Below are positions 37,501 through 45,741 of a DNA stretch of 64,000 bases, in pieces. The DNA is from M3007 sp964550795 (GTDB taxonomy: Bacteria; Bacteroidota; Bacteroidia; Chitinophagales; Saprospiraceae): the NCBI GenBank assembly GCA_964550795.1, contig CAZKBH010000022.1, forward strand, positions 11,016-75,015, in the 5' to 3' direction. A program made the position numbers and the translations under genes. How positions within the stretch are numbered: position 1 is the stretch's first letter; every line of letters starts with the position of its first letter. The notes under the pieces were generated by a model, which worked only from the letters and a program-made list of their open reading frames with translations, was not told the DNA's origin and made no database searches.

Positions 37501-40238
37501 ATGTGAGCATCGCGCCTGCATCGCTTACTTATAGCATCCTGTGGTCAACTGGGGCAACCACCCAGAACCTTAGTAATATGACGGAAGGCACCTACACCGT
37601 AACCGTTAATGGCGGCGGCGCATGTACCTCTTCCGCAACCATCGTGGTGGACAACAACACACAGGGCGTAACCGCAACCGGTACCCACCTCGACATATTG
37701 TGTTTTGGAAATAACACCGGGGCAATTGACCTGATCACGGCAGGTGGAACACAACCATTTAATTTCAACTGGTCGCCGAATGTGGGCAATATCGAAGACC
37801 CGGGCAATTTGATTGCGGGCACCTACAATGTTACGGTAACAGATGCCGTGGGCTGTACTGCCACCGAAAGTTTCACCATCAGCCAGCCCATTTCTGCCGT
37901 ACAAGTCTCTTGCACTGCCATAAATACCGTTACCCAGCCTGGCGCAGCCGACGGCTCGGCACAAGTTCAAATTGGCGGTGGGGTTGCCCCTTACACCATT
38001 TTGTGGAGCCCGGGAGGCACTCAAGGCGGCATCGCTGCAGGAGCCTTCCCGCTCAATAACCTCGCCGTAGGCAGCTATGGCGTGACCGTGACGGATGCGA
38101 ATGGATGTACGGCCGTGTGTAGTTTTGTCATCGCGCTCACGCCCTGCGTAACCGCCATTGGTTCCATGGGCGATACCCAATTGTCGCTTTGTGGTACGGG
38201 CTGTCTGACTGCCAATTATGATGCCCTGGGGCAAATCCTAGATCCCAACGATGTGTTGCAGTTCATTCTGCATGAAGGAGATGGCACCACCATTGTCAAT
38301 GAAAAGGGGCGGAGCAGCCAGCCAACTTTCTGCTTCAATCCGGCGAATATGATTTACGGGACTACCTACTACATTTCGGCAGTTGCGGGCAATAACGACG
38401 GCTCTGGGAATGTGGTTTTGGCGCATTACTGTACGGTCATCGCCACAGGTACCCCCATCGTATTTTATGAAAAACCGGTGGCGACTGCGGCCCTGCCCGA
38501 ACCCATCACCTGCGCAGTGCTGCAAGTAGAAATTGTTGGAAGTTCCAACTTGCCAAACTCCACATTCCAATGGTCAACTTCCAATGGAAATATCCTGGGC
38601 AATAGCAATCAATCCACCATCCTATCCGACAAAGCGGGCAATTATATCCTGATTGTCAATACCAACGGATGTCTGGACACCACTGCGGCAACTGTGCTAG
38701 ACATCCGAAATGACCCTGTCGCGCAAATTCTGGCCAGCCCGGATGATATTCTCGACTGTGTCATTGACCAGATCATTCTCGCGGGTGAGATTAAAGGCAC
38801 AGGCAATTCCAATTCAATCTGGTACGACCAAAATGGAGTAACCTATGCTGGTGGCACTGTCCTGCAAATTGATATTCCCGGCACCTACTGGTTCGCGATT
38901 GTAGATACCGTGACCTTCTGTACGGACACCGCAAGCATCGTCATTGGGGAAAATCAGGTGTACCCGCCCTTGTTCATTAATCCACCTGCTACGCTCACCT
39001 GTGCCATTGGATCGGTGTCCATTTCTGGAGGATCATCCTTCCCGGGCATTAATTATACCTGGGTAACCATTAACGGACAAGACACCGTAGTTATCGGTAC
39101 AGGAACGGGTGTAACGGTGACACAACCTGGCACCTACCATCTCCTTGGGGTTGACCCGCTGAACGGCTGTGATAATTCCCTGAGCGTAGAGGTCAATGCC
39201 GACCAAAGTTTCCCGACGGCCAATGCAGGCCCTCCGTTCAATATAGATTGTTTCGGTGAAATCGCTGTGCTCAACGGGACTGCTACGGGAGGCACAGGCA
39301 CCTTGAACTATACCTGGACGACCAGTGGCGGTGTGATTTTGTCGGGCGCCAACACGCTTACGCCCACCATCACCGAGCCTGGAACCTACACGTTGCTTGT
39401 TACCGCTACTGGAAATGGCTGTTCAGATACCGATGTGGTCGTATTAGCCCCCAATGAGCCAGAAGCAATTCCGGTTGTAGACAATCCGGCCTGCGTTGGG
39501 CAGTTTGGCTCTATCCTGATTGACACCGTGTTGGGGGCAAAACCGCCGCTCCAATACTCCCTGACGGGCGGCACGTACATTCAGTCGGGCAGCCTTTTCA
39601 GTAACCTTGCCCCTGGTGATTACACTATTTTCGTAGTGGATGCCAATGGTTGTGAAACGAGCGTGGATGCAACGATTATTCAACCTCCCGTGTTTGAGGT
39701 AACGGTGGAATCACTCGTGGCACTGCAATTGGGCGAAAGCTATCAGGTGGACGCGACGGTAAACGTCCCTGAAAATGAAATCGCCCAAATTACCTGGACA
39801 CCACCGACTTGGTTGAGTTGTGATACTTGTTTGAGTACGCTGATTGAAACACCTTTCCAAAGTCAGAATTACCGCATTTTGGTCATCACCAAAGATGGTT
39901 GCCGTGATGATGCACAATTGCTGCTTCGTGTGAATCGTCAAGTGGACGTGTACATCCCGAATATTTTCTCCCCGAATGGAGATGGAGAGAACGACGGCTT
40001 TACCGTTTATGCGGATATGCGTGGTGTAAAACAAGTGCGTACTTTTCAAATCTTCTCTCGCTGGGGGGAACAGGTCTTTATACGAGAGAATTTCCAGCCA
40101 AACGACCCCACATTGGGCTGGGATGGCAATTTCAGGGGCCAGGATATGAACCCTGCAGTGTTCGTTTATTACGCCGTTGTGGAGTTTATTGACGGCCAGG
40201 AAGTGCTGTTCAAAGGAGATGTAACCGTGAAACGATAG
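31590..40238 (+). CDS. Giant SprB-repeat adhesin with gliding-motility (T9SS type B) C-terminus
   Basis: 2,882 aa. Signal peptide ends at ~24 (TLFGQCP). A Cys-rich N-terminal beta domain (~25-190) and Ig/PKD-like modules (~190-360) follow. 24 SprB-type repeats of ~75 residues run from ~365 to ~2180; each has a C-x-NGSIDL start, PYTYxWSNGATTQDL and GxYTVTVTxxxGC. Two kinds alternate. More Ig-like domains fill ~2190-2780. The last ~100 residues are the T9SS type B domain (IPNIFSPNGDGENDGF, FSRWGEQVF, GWDGNFRGQ). In Flavobacterium SprB is a mobile gliding adhesin; here the role in adhesion or motility is inferred. The start at 31590 adjoins the signal peptide. Confidence 0.92.
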   Translation: MNMRSLYLLLSLILLNLPSTLFGQCPPPGFPDAGNNCGTPILCENLDGYCNEINNNNQQRGFPCCGGGWVLNNDEWFGFFAGTTTITIEITPTNCSGGNPGLQGAIYDNCPPFNPVPGPNSAWCDDNLMDVQCACTEDPFILSSANFVVGEVYWIVLDGCAGSVCDYSVAVLEGSTVGFAPDDPGPVTGPNTICAGSSGDYSLSPVNGAITYTWTLTPSNAGTISGGNDNDVSVSWANGFSGTASLCVTTANQCYSNPTPSCIDVEVIPPPTATITGNGVLCSNAGGSVDLTVNFTGVPDWRLTYSIDGVQQPPVIVSSTPFIITLTEPGTVQLVNVFSVAANPSCEGTVSGSVNVTEVTLSPSATSVSAICGQNNGSVDLSVSGGNNPYTYIWDSGQTSQDLSGVPPGTYLVTITDGNGCTATQSVTVDDNITNPTLTAAITNNTTCIGGNGAIDLSVTPSGSYTYVWSNGATTQDISNLPAGDYSVVVSQGVTCTAESTFTVADNPNNPTVTLTPTNTTCDLANGSINASVSGGVPPYTYLWGGGETTQNLPDIIAGNYTLTVTGANGCTGTASGDVSNSNPPINITANVVANTICNGGNGSIDVTAAPAGNYTYTWSNGPTTQDQTGLLPGSYTITVSGGGSCTAEATFDVPDSPVLPTPTATPTQSSCDLSNGSINGGASGGLAPYTFSWSNGATTEDLTNVLAGNYILTVTDANGCTNTLSVDVTNNNPPINLSATVVSNTTCTGGNGSIDLSVTPAGSYTYSWSNGATSQDISNLPPGNYTVTVSAGGSCTAESSFNVPDDPNEPTPSAVPTQSSCDFSNGSINASVTGGVAPYTFIWSNGATTEDLANIPPGNYSLTVTGANGCTSVLNVEVTNNNPPINLSATTMPNTVCNASPNGSIDLTVNPPGSYTYTWSNGATTQDLTGVAPGSYTVTVSAGGSCTQVATFEVPTNPNQPMVNATVVNTSCDFPNGSINISVTGGPTPYTYAWSNGATTQNLSNLLAGTYTVVVTSPNGCTGEAVITVANENPPIDISGNILPVTTCNANPNGSIDLTAGPLNNYTYTWSNGATTQDINNVTFGFYSVTVSAGGTCTGVASFTIPFEPNQPNLTFSSITNANCGLPNGSVDLSVNGGVPPYTYVWSSGQVTQDLINITSGSYGVTVTGANGCTSAETIDVPNDDIPVFIDATVLGKTSCLVNNGSITLMVTPSTAGVSWSTGSSSLILANLAPGDYTVTVSAGGNCTASQTYTIDDNTEIPVITADIISANCGFSNGEVDIQVEFGAEPYNYNWAHIPGNNNQEDLFGLVGGNYVVTVTTALGCSEVFFAPVDNEILSLNINGVVFDDYSCTSNNGFIDINVDPALNYVYDWAHIPGANNIQNLENLGAGTYTVSVTYGTCNASAPFEVLDLTAPPSVSISASAAICGQTNGAITLNVSGATPPYAYNWAHIPGNNNPQNLNNLAPGNYTVTVTDFYDCTATAAATVVNNTIAVNIAGTPVPNTSCAAPNGTVDITVTPTATYTYTWSTGAVTEDLSGLAPGTYSVTASAGVGCSAAATFIVGNNTVNPQLGADVIAAICSQSNGNIDLMTSGGTAPYTFIWSNAAITEDLSNIFPGNYSVTVTDANGCTADTTLNVANNASTFSLSGTASPHNDCATVNGAVDLTVTPAGPYTYLWSNGETTQDLTGLTAGTYTVEVTEQGTCIASATYFVLEERTYPTLNQNIIPELCNLSDGAIDLQVLGGLAPFTYVWDSGDNTQDLVNVGGGTYNVTVTGANNCSAIASLIIPENDLSFALSGIATPNSSCVVLNGAIELDITPAVPNGGPGYSYLWSNGLMTQDLSGVSAGTYVVTVSAGGTCTNTASYNVADAAGAPSVAESITGALCGQSNGSINLSILGGVAPYTFIWSNGAVTEDLSGLASGNYVVTVSGANGCQITDNFVVPENVVTPTISGVPQPNTACVGPNGTINVSIAPASLTYSILWSTGATTQNLSNMTEGTYTVTVNGGGACTSSATIVVDNNTQGVTATGTHLDILCFGNNTGAIDLITAGGTQPFNFNWSPNVGNIEDPGNLIAGTYNVTVTDAVGCTATESFTISQPISAVQVSCTAINTVTQPGAADGSAQVQIGGGVAPYTILWSPGGTQGGIAAGAFPLNNLAVGSYGVTVTDANGCTAVCSFVIALTPCVTAIGSMGDTQLSLCGTGCLTANYDALGQILDPNDVLQFILHEGDGTTIVNEKGRSSQPTFCFNPANMIYGTTYYISAVAGNNDGSGNVVLAHYCTVIATGTPIVFYEKPVATAALPEPITCAVLQVEIVGSSNLPNSTFQWSTSNGNILGNSNQSTILSDKAGNYILIVNTNGCLDTTAATVLDIRNDPVAQILASPDDILDCVIDQIILAGEIKGTGNSNSIWYDQNGVTYAGGTVLQIDIPGTYWFAIVDTVTFCTDTASIVIGENQVYPPLFINPPATLTCAIGSVSISGGSSFPGINYTWVTINGQDTVVIGTGTGVTVTQPGTYHLLGVDPLNGCDNSLSVEVNADQSFPTANAGPPFNIDCFGEIAVLNGTATGGTGTLNYTWTTSGGVILSGANTLTPTITEPGTYTLLVTATGNGCSDTDVVVLAPNEPEAIPVVDNPACVGQFGSILIDTVLGAKPPLQYSLTGGTYIQSGSLFSNLAPGDYTIFVVDANGCETSVDATIIQPPVFEVTVESLVALQLGESYQVDATVNVPENEIAQITWTPPTWLSCDTCLSTLIETPFQSQNYRILVITKDGCRDDAQLLLRVNRQVDVYIPNIFSPNGDGENDGFTVYADMRGVKQVRTFQIFSRWGEQVFIRENFQPNDPTLGWDGNFRGQDMNPAVFVYYAVVEFIDGQEVLFKGDVTVKR

Positions 40239-40258
40239 GGTAAGGGTAAGTGAAAAAT

Positions 40259-40296
40259 AAAATGGGCCATTCCGAGTGATCGGAGTGGCCCATTTT
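40259..40296. terminator. Bidirectional terminator after the giant adhesin gene
   Basis: AAAATGGGCCA pairs with TGGCCCATTTT, with inner TCCG/CGGA pairs. A-rich left and T-rich right flanks allow it to work on both strands. Confidence 0.78.
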
Positions 40297-40324
40297 CGTG
40301 GGGCAGGGTTTGGGTGGATGTGGT

Positions 40325-40524
40325 TTGGAACACCGAATTTGCCGACACCTCTGACACCACCGAATTTGGTTGGAACACCGAATTGACGGATACCGCTGAC
40401 ACCACAGAATTTGGTTGGAACACCGAATTGACGGATACCGCTGACACCACAGAATTTGGTTGGAACACCGAATTGACGGATACCGATGGTACCACCGAAG
40501 CTCCTCATTTTTTTCGGTGGTACC
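40325..40524. repeat. 45-bp tandem repeat (about 4 units) with terminal hairpin
   Basis: Units start at 40325, 40370, 40415 and 40460, each TTGGAACACCGAATT then GACACCACAGAATTTGG or a variant. Units 2 and 3 are identical as read. The last unit runs into GGTACCACCGAA (40488-40499), which pairs with 40513-40524. Both strands stay open across it because 45 is a multiple of three, but no gene is supported. Confidence 0.85.
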
Positions 40525-40556
40525 GGTGGTATCGGCAAATTCGGTGTTCTAAAACT

Positions 40557-41291
40557 TTACCTGTCAGACGCTGCGGGCAAATTCTCGTCCTTTTGATCGA
40601 ATGCAAAGGGGAGCATTACCAGGGTAAACATCATGAGACAGAGGAACTCTGCACCGATGATGTACCAGGGCCACTCGCCAAAAAGGTCAAGGAGCGATGG
40701 ATGGGCGGGCTTCTGACTCAGGTACATGAAATTGGTGCCGAGCAGGTAGTTGATGCCCAAGACAAACACAAAATACAGGTTGACCCAAAGGAAGGCGCGG
40801 CCAAAACTCTGCCAGGTCGGACGAAAACGATACACGAAAATGGCGTACAAAATGCTTTGCAGCAGGCCCATGTGCACCACAAAAAAACGGAAGTTCAGGT
40901 AGTGCGGAAATCCGTGATCCAACGCGGGTGTAAGCAGGGATTGGATGCAGCCCCCCATCACCATGTAATACGTAATTTCAAAAAGGAAAAACGAGCGTCG
41001 CCAGAGCATGAAGGGCAACACCAGGTTCATGAAGTAGCTAATGTGGAAAGGAAGTACCAAGCCCAAATCCACGGTCTCTTCAAAAAAAACCATGTAGAGG
41101 GAAATAAGCATCCACAATACTACTGGAATTAAACTTTGAATAAGACCAATCCGTCGCTGCCCCTGATCGTCTCGTTGCTTTTTACCCAGCCATATCCAAA
41201 AAACCGTGCTGAGCACGCCAATAGCCAGCCAGATGAAATGCTCAGGGCTGTAACTTTGGAAATTAGGCACAAATAGGAAAAACGGATGCAC
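40557..41291 (-). CDS. TIGR02206/YwaF-family integral membrane protein
   Basis: 244 aa with about seven membrane helices. The family pattern shows in FSPEHFIWLA-like YSPEHFIWLAIGVL, LPFHISYFMNLVLPF, HYLNFRFFVVHMGLL and GTNFMYLSQKP. Inner membrane; function unknown. The stop lies just past the tandem-repeat hairpin at 40524. Confidence 0.83.
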   Translation of the reverse strand: MHPFFLFVPNFQSYSPEHFIWLAIGVLSTVFWIWLGKKQRDDQGQRRIGLIQSLIPVVLWMLISLYMVFFEETVDLGLVLPFHISYFMNLVLPFMLWRRSFFLFEITYYMVMGGCIQSLLTPALDHGFPHYLNFRFFVVHMGLLQSILYAIFVYRFRPTWQSFGRAFLWVNLYFVFVLGINYLLGTNFMYLSQKPAHPSLLDLFGEWPWYIIGAEFLCLMMFTLVMLPFAFDQKDENLPAASDR

Positions 41292-41446
41292 GATACTTAG
41301 GCCGGATTTGTTTTTAAGCGGCTAAAAATAGCAGGTTTTTGTGCGCATACACCTTCAAAAAGCCCTGTTTTTTGACGAACGGCCTGATTTTAGGCCGGAA
41401 CCGCTTGGACGCATCTTATTGTTCCTGAATGTATTGCAGTAATTCG

Positions 41447-42469
41447 CTAATTCTGTAAACGCTTTTTCTCCGGTACGCCCTCAAAGAAAAAGTTGTATCC
41501 CCGGAAGATTGGCCCAAACACCCGATCCTGGGTGAGCATAAAGGCGTCATTATCCACATCCGTAAAATATCTCGCCACATACGGCTGGCCATCATCTCGC
41601 CGATATTCGACTTCAACAGGCCAGAAACGCACTTTTTTCTCGGCTCCATCCTCTTTTTTGAGCGTAACCACTGCGAAAGGAATAAGTGCTTTTACAGAAT
41701 CCCGCAGGGGGTTCTCGGTTTCATACGCCTCGGCAATAAGACGCTCAAACTGAACCAAATATGCCTCTGCTACCCCTTTTCTGCGTGGGCTGGATATTTT
41801 GCTGGTCGTATTGTAATAAGGCGTGATCTCGTAGGTTGCTTCCGACGTTTTTTCCAGTTTAAAGGAATCACTTTTGCGTTGGGGATATTCAACATGCACA
41901 GACTGAATTTTTTCCGGCTTTTCTTGAAAAATGGCACGATCGCGCCACTCGTCGTCGCCCAATCGGAATGGCAGCCGGATTTGGCCAATAAAACCTGGGA
42001 TATGCACCACGTAGGGCTGCTCAGCACCGTCCATCAGCATCACCGTGCCGCGTTCTCCGTCCGTTACGCCCCCGATGTAGTAGGTCTTTAAACCTTTACC
42101 CGCACGGTCATAAATCTCCACTTTGATGCCAACTACGGCCAGTTCCTTAATCATATTTGGAATGGCGCCATTGGGCGGGATATTGAGTACCCGCACTTTG
42201 GAGATGGTTTCGAGCAAGGTTTCAACCGCCGTAGGTCGGGCGGGATATTTGCCGTTATAGTACCAAACTTTATCTTTAATTTCAAGGGTAGCGGTACGGC
42301 CCTGTCGGTCGGCAATAAAGATTTTGCCAATTTCTTCGGGGTTTTGTACTGCAAAATCCATGTCCCAAGATACATGGGTTCCGGTTTGTTTGTTTTTGTA
42401 AGAGAGGACGTACCATGCAGTAGCCCCCAATACCAAAAAGAGGGCTGCCAAGAGCAGAGTTCTGTTCAT
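41447..42469 (-). CDS. DUF4340 domain protein
   Basis: 340 aa. One N-terminal membrane anchor (~1-22, LLLAALFLVLGATAWYVL), then a beta-rich periplasmic domain. DUF4340 marks are SWDMDFAVQNPEEIGKIFI and VWYYNGKYPARP. In many bacteria DUF4340 proteins lie next to gliding or ABC-type (GldG-like) genes; none is present here. Function unknown. A 155-bp gap to the next minus-strand gene holds nothing I can name. Confidence 0.8.
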   Translation of the reverse strand: MNRTLLLAALFLVLGATAWYVLSYKNKQTGTHVSWDMDFAVQNPEEIGKIFIADRQGRTATLEIKDKVWYYNGKYPARPTAVETLLETISKVRVLNIPPNGAIPNMIKELAVVGIKVEIYDRAGKGLKTYYIGGVTDGERGTVMLMDGAEQPYVVHIPGFIGQIRLPFRLGDDEWRDRAIFQEKPEKIQSVHVEYPQRKSDSFKLEKTSEATYEITPYYNTTSKISSPRRKGVAEAYLVQFERLIAEAYETENPLRDSVKALIPFAVVTLKKEDGAEKKVRFWPVEVEYRRDDGQPYVARYFTDVDNDAFMLTQDRVFGPIFRGYNFFFEGVPEKKRLQN

Positions 42470-42573
42470 AAATGATTGATTTTGAAAAATTTACAATGCA
42501 CGAAATTAAAACACAGTAAGGGTGCATTGGCATGGCAAGCGGGGCAAAAATAGCAACTAAGCTGGTTCTTCCC

Positions 42574-42612
42574 AAAAAAAAAAGCCGACCCTTGCATTAC
42601 GCAAGGGCCGGC
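42574..42612 (-). terminator. Intrinsic terminator of the htrA-like gene
   Basis: Read on the minus strand: GCCGGCCCTTGC, loop GTAAT, GCAAGGGTCGGC, then ten T. One G-T mismatch in a 12-bp stem. It lies ~60 bp after the protease stop. Confidence 0.88.
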
Positions 42613-42674
42613 ACATCAAAACAAAACGAAAAACCAACTTTTTATCTTTAGTGGCCTAAGAACGGCCATCTGGG

Positions 42675-43820
42675 TCAATTATTGCTTCTGACTTTCATCC
42701 GCACGGGGATTTCACGGGGATCTCCCTTGCGCACCACTTGGAGCGTCAATGTTTCACCAACCTGAGAACGTCCAATCAACTCCATTAGTTCAGAAGTTGT
42801 AGTCACATTTTTGCCATTTGCTTTCGTGACGATATCATTTTCTTGCACGCCTGCAAGCGCGGCGGAGCCATCGGGATCCAAGCCAGCTACCACAACGCCT
42901 TGCGTGTAGTCAAGCCCGAGTTCTCTGGCTACGTTGGCATCCATAGTTGCCACATTTACCCCAAGATACGCACGGCGAAACTCTCCATATTTTACCAGAT
43001 CATCTGCAATGCGTTTTACTAAGTTGACCGGAATAGCAAAAGAATAACCCGCAAATACACCCGTAGGCGTGGCAATGGCCGAGTTGATTCCAATCAATTT
43101 CCCTTGTACATCCACCAGTGCACCGCCGGAGTTTCCGGGGTTCACCGCTGCATCTGTCTGGATAAATGATTCGATGGCCTTACCTCCTTTAATGATGTTG
43201 ATATCACGCCCTTTGGCGCTCACAATACCCGCCGTTACGGTCGAAGTAAGATCAAATGGGTTGCCAACAGCAAGTACCCATTCCCCAACCTTTACATCAT
43301 CTGAGTCGCCTATTTCAATCGCGTTAAGATCATTGGCATCAATTTTAATGACAGCCATATCGGTATTTGGATCCCTGCCAACAAGGCGAGCACGGAACTC
43401 GCGACCATCGTGCAAGGTCACCTCATATTCGTCGGCGAATTCCACCACGTGGTTATTGGTCAAAATGTACCCATCGGAACTGTAAATGACTCCAGAACCT
43501 GTGCCTGAGCGAGGCTGTTGTTCGTAGTTGTAACTGTCGCCAAAAAAATAGTGAAATGGACTCGAATAACGATTTTCCCGTTGGCGCTTGATGGCAGATT
43601 CTCTGCTTTCAGAAGCCTTGATGTGCACCACGGCAGACATCGTGCGCTCCGCGGCCTTTGTAAAATCGAAAGTCGGGGCTCCCCCGAAGCTCACTTGTTT
43701 GGAGTAAATTTGCTGCTGGATTGGCTGCGCAGCTTGGGGCGTTTCGAGCATTTTCGCTGCGCCCAACGTGACAAGTCCGCCTATAGCGCCAGCGAGTAGC
43801 GTTGACCACAAATTGTTCAT
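42675..43820 (-). CDS. Do/HtrA-family periplasmic serine protease with a single PDZ domain
   Basis: 381 aa. N-terminal signal or anchor (~1-23, LLAGAIGGLVTLGAA). The trypsin-like domain has the full triad: His in LTNNHVVEF, Asp in NTDMAVIKI, Ser in NPGNSGGALV. One PDZ domain (~275-375) has the carboxylate-loop region YLGVNVATM. It degrades or refolds damaged envelope proteins. Many Bacteroidota homologues have two PDZ domains and are ~100 residues longer; this one is DegS-like in layout. A strong terminator follows. Confidence 0.92.
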   Translation of the reverse strand: MNNLWSTLLAGAIGGLVTLGAAKMLETPQAAQPIQQQIYSKQVSFGGAPTFDFTKAAERTMSAVVHIKASESRESAIKRQRENRYSSPFHYFFGDSYNYEQQPRSGTGSGVIYSSDGYILTNNHVVEFADEYEVTLHDGREFRARLVGRDPNTDMAVIKIDANDLNAIEIGDSDDVKVGEWVLAVGNPFDLTSTVTAGIVSAKGRDINIIKGGKAIESFIQTDAAVNPGNSGGALVDVQGKLIGINSAIATPTGVFAGYSFAIPVNLVKRIADDLVKYGEFRRAYLGVNVATMDANVARELGLDYTQGVVVAGLDPDGSAALAGVQENDIVTKANGKNVTTTSELMELIGRSQVGETLTLQVVRKGDPREIPVRMKVRSNN

Positions 43821-43980
43821 AATTCAGGTTTTAATTTTTGCTGTGAAAAACAGGATTTAAACGCGAAGATGACTACTTTGCTGCCGGAAATATTTGATTT
43901 AACGTGCTGTTAACCAGTACATCCAATCGCCCGGATAGAAACCTTCAAAAATTTAAAACGCTGATAACCGAAGCATTGTT

Positions 43981-44635
43981 TTGAACCTCCGACCAATAAC
44001 CAGACTAGCCAGACCAACGCCCGTGACCAACCGTTATTTGTATGATCTTGATAGACTCAACCTACTGTTTCGCCCCGAAAACGACCTGGAGCGCACGTTA
44101 ATTGCACTTCCCGAATTTCGTCAGGGCCTTTCGTGGGGCGAACCNNNNNNNNNNACACCCCGAGGGCAAAGTTGGGCTGCACGTCCGCGAAGTACTCCAT
44201 AATATTTCCGCTATCCCAAACCTCTCTTCCGCAGACCGCAGCCGATTGCGCCTGATCGCTTTGGCACATGATACCTTTAAACACGTCGAAAGTCGAACCC
44301 GCCCTCGGGATTGGACCAAACGACACGGGCTTTTAGCGCGCCAATTCATGGAACAATATACGAGTGACCCCGTGATTTTGGATGTCATCGAAACCCACGA
44401 CGATGCTTACTATAAATGGCTCCTGCAACACCGGCGACCTTCTACGCATAGCCAACTCGATTCGCTCATGAGCAGGGTCGGGTATTGTATCCAGTTTTAT
44501 TACCTCTTTTTTAAGTGTGACACCCAAACGGGGGACAAAATCCAAGCGCCCCTGCGCTGGTTCGAGCGGGAAGCAAAAGGCATCGAATTGGTAAAAATTC
44601 GACCATTTTGGCCTTGGGAACCTGTTGAGCGTTGA
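43981..44635 (+). CDS. HD-domain phosphohydrolase-like protein, interrupted by a scaffold gap
   Basis: Bases 44145-44154 are N. Left of the gap the frame reads RYLYDLDRLNLLFRPENDL then ALPEFRQGLSWGEP. Right of it, in another frame, HPEGKVGLHVREVLHNI and ALAHDTFKH carry the HD-type metal-binding His and Asp, and the frame ends at 44635. The frame change shows that ten is not the true gap length. The start is either a TTG at 43981 or a GTG at 44023. HD enzymes of this kind cleave phosphate esters or nucleotides; the substrate is unknown. The next gene begins 60 bp on. Confidence 0.72.
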
Positions 44636-44695
44636 TCCTTGAGAAATAGAAACCTGAAAACCCCGTTCTTTGCGCCAGCAAATTCATTCCATTCC

Positions 44696-45724
44696 ATGCA
44701 AAATAAAACAAAACGGCCTTACAAGGCCTATGGCCTCATCGCTGTATTACTGTTGGTGGCAGTTTTTTACGTCATTCAACCCTTTTTAAACAAAAAAACG
44801 CCTACCCAAAAGCCGGTTGAACTCCTCAAAAAAGCCGTACCCCAATTGGATGTGCCAGACTTCAATGCGGACTCTGCTTTCCTGTTCGTACAAAAACAGG
44901 TGGATTTTGGCCCGAGGGTGCCCAATTCTCCCGCGCACAAAAAATGTGCAGCCTGGTTTGTACAAGAATTAAAAAGTCGGGGGATGACTGTGATTGAACA
45001 AAATTTTAAAGCTCAAGGTTACCAGGGGACTACCTGGAATGGGGTCAACATCATTGGCCAATATAAGCCGGAATTGAACAAGCGACTGCTCTTTGCCGCA
45101 CACTGGGACAGCCGTTTTCAGGCCGATAAAGATACCAAAGACCAAAATAAACCCATTGACGGAGCCGATGATGGAGCCAGTGGCGTTGCGGTTTTGTTAG
45201 AGATGGCCCGGATTCTTGCTCAATCGCCAGTAGACGTGGGCGTTGACCTGATATTATTCGACGTGGAAGACCAGGGAGATGATGGTGGCGAGCCAGAAAC
45301 CTGGTGCCTCGGATCACAATACTGGGCCAAAAACCTACACAAAGCGGGGTATTTCCCCTATTCTGCCATTCTTTTAGACATGGTAGGCGCAAAAGATGCC
45401 CGTTTTTACAAAGAAGGCATTTCGATGCAGGTCGCACCACAAACCGTCAACAACGTCTGGAACCTTGCTTCCTCCCTAGGCTATGGCGAATATTTCATCC
45501 ACGAAGAAAAGCCCGGCATCACAGACGATCACGTTTTTGTAATCCGTGGCGCTCGGATTCCGATGATTAACATCATCAGTATGCCAAATGATAGTGAACG
45601 CATGTTTGGCGCCTACCACCACACGCACAATGATAATATCAGCATCATTGACAAAAATGTGTTAAAAGCGGTGGGGCAAACCATCACTGCGGTGGTTTAC
45701 AGGACCCATAATGGGGTGATGTAA
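44696..45724 (+). CDS. M28-family protein, probable glutaminyl-peptide cyclotransferase
   Basis: 342 aa. One N-terminal membrane segment (~13-30, GLIAVLLLVAVFYVI) and a periplasmic M28 fold. Likely zinc ligands are Asp in DGADDGASG, Glu in LFDVEDQGDD and His in YHHTHNDN. WCLGSQYWAKN, LLDMVGAKDARFY and ITDDHVFVIRGARIP resemble animal-type glutaminyl cyclases found in Bacteroidota, not aminopeptidases. Such enzymes turn N-terminal Gln of exported proteins into pyroglutamate, which fits the many signal peptides here cut before Gln. A peptidase role remains possible. The start at 44696 adjoins the anchor. Confidence 0.78.
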   Translation: MQNKTKRPYKAYGLIAVLLLVAVFYVIQPFLNKKTPTQKPVELLKKAVPQLDVPDFNADSAFLFVQKQVDFGPRVPNSPAHKKCAAWFVQELKSRGMTVIEQNFKAQGYQGTTWNGVNIIGQYKPELNKRLLFAAHWDSRFQADKDTKDQNKPIDGADDGASGVAVLLEMARILAQSPVDVGVDLILFDVEDQGDDGGEPETWCLGSQYWAKNLHKAGYFPYSAILLDMVGAKDARFYKEGISMQVAPQTVNNVWNLASSLGYGEYFIHEEKPGITDDHVFVIRGARIPMINIISMPNDSERMFGAYHHTHNDNISIIDKNVLKAVGQTITAVVYRTHNGVM

Positions 45725-45741
45725 GACGGCATCCAGGAAGA

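Noticed and set aside
32690..38130. CRISPR-like array in the repetitive region
   Set aside because: The periodicity is that of protein repeats of ~225 bp with varied sequence; the frame stays open throughout.
40325..40500. CRISPR array
   Set aside because: Units are contiguous 45-bp tandem repeats with no spacers and no cas gene.
40314..41132. 272-codon plus-strand frame over the tandem repeat and the TIGR02206 gene
   Set aside because: It is produced by the three-fold repeat length and antisense reading of the membrane-protein gene.
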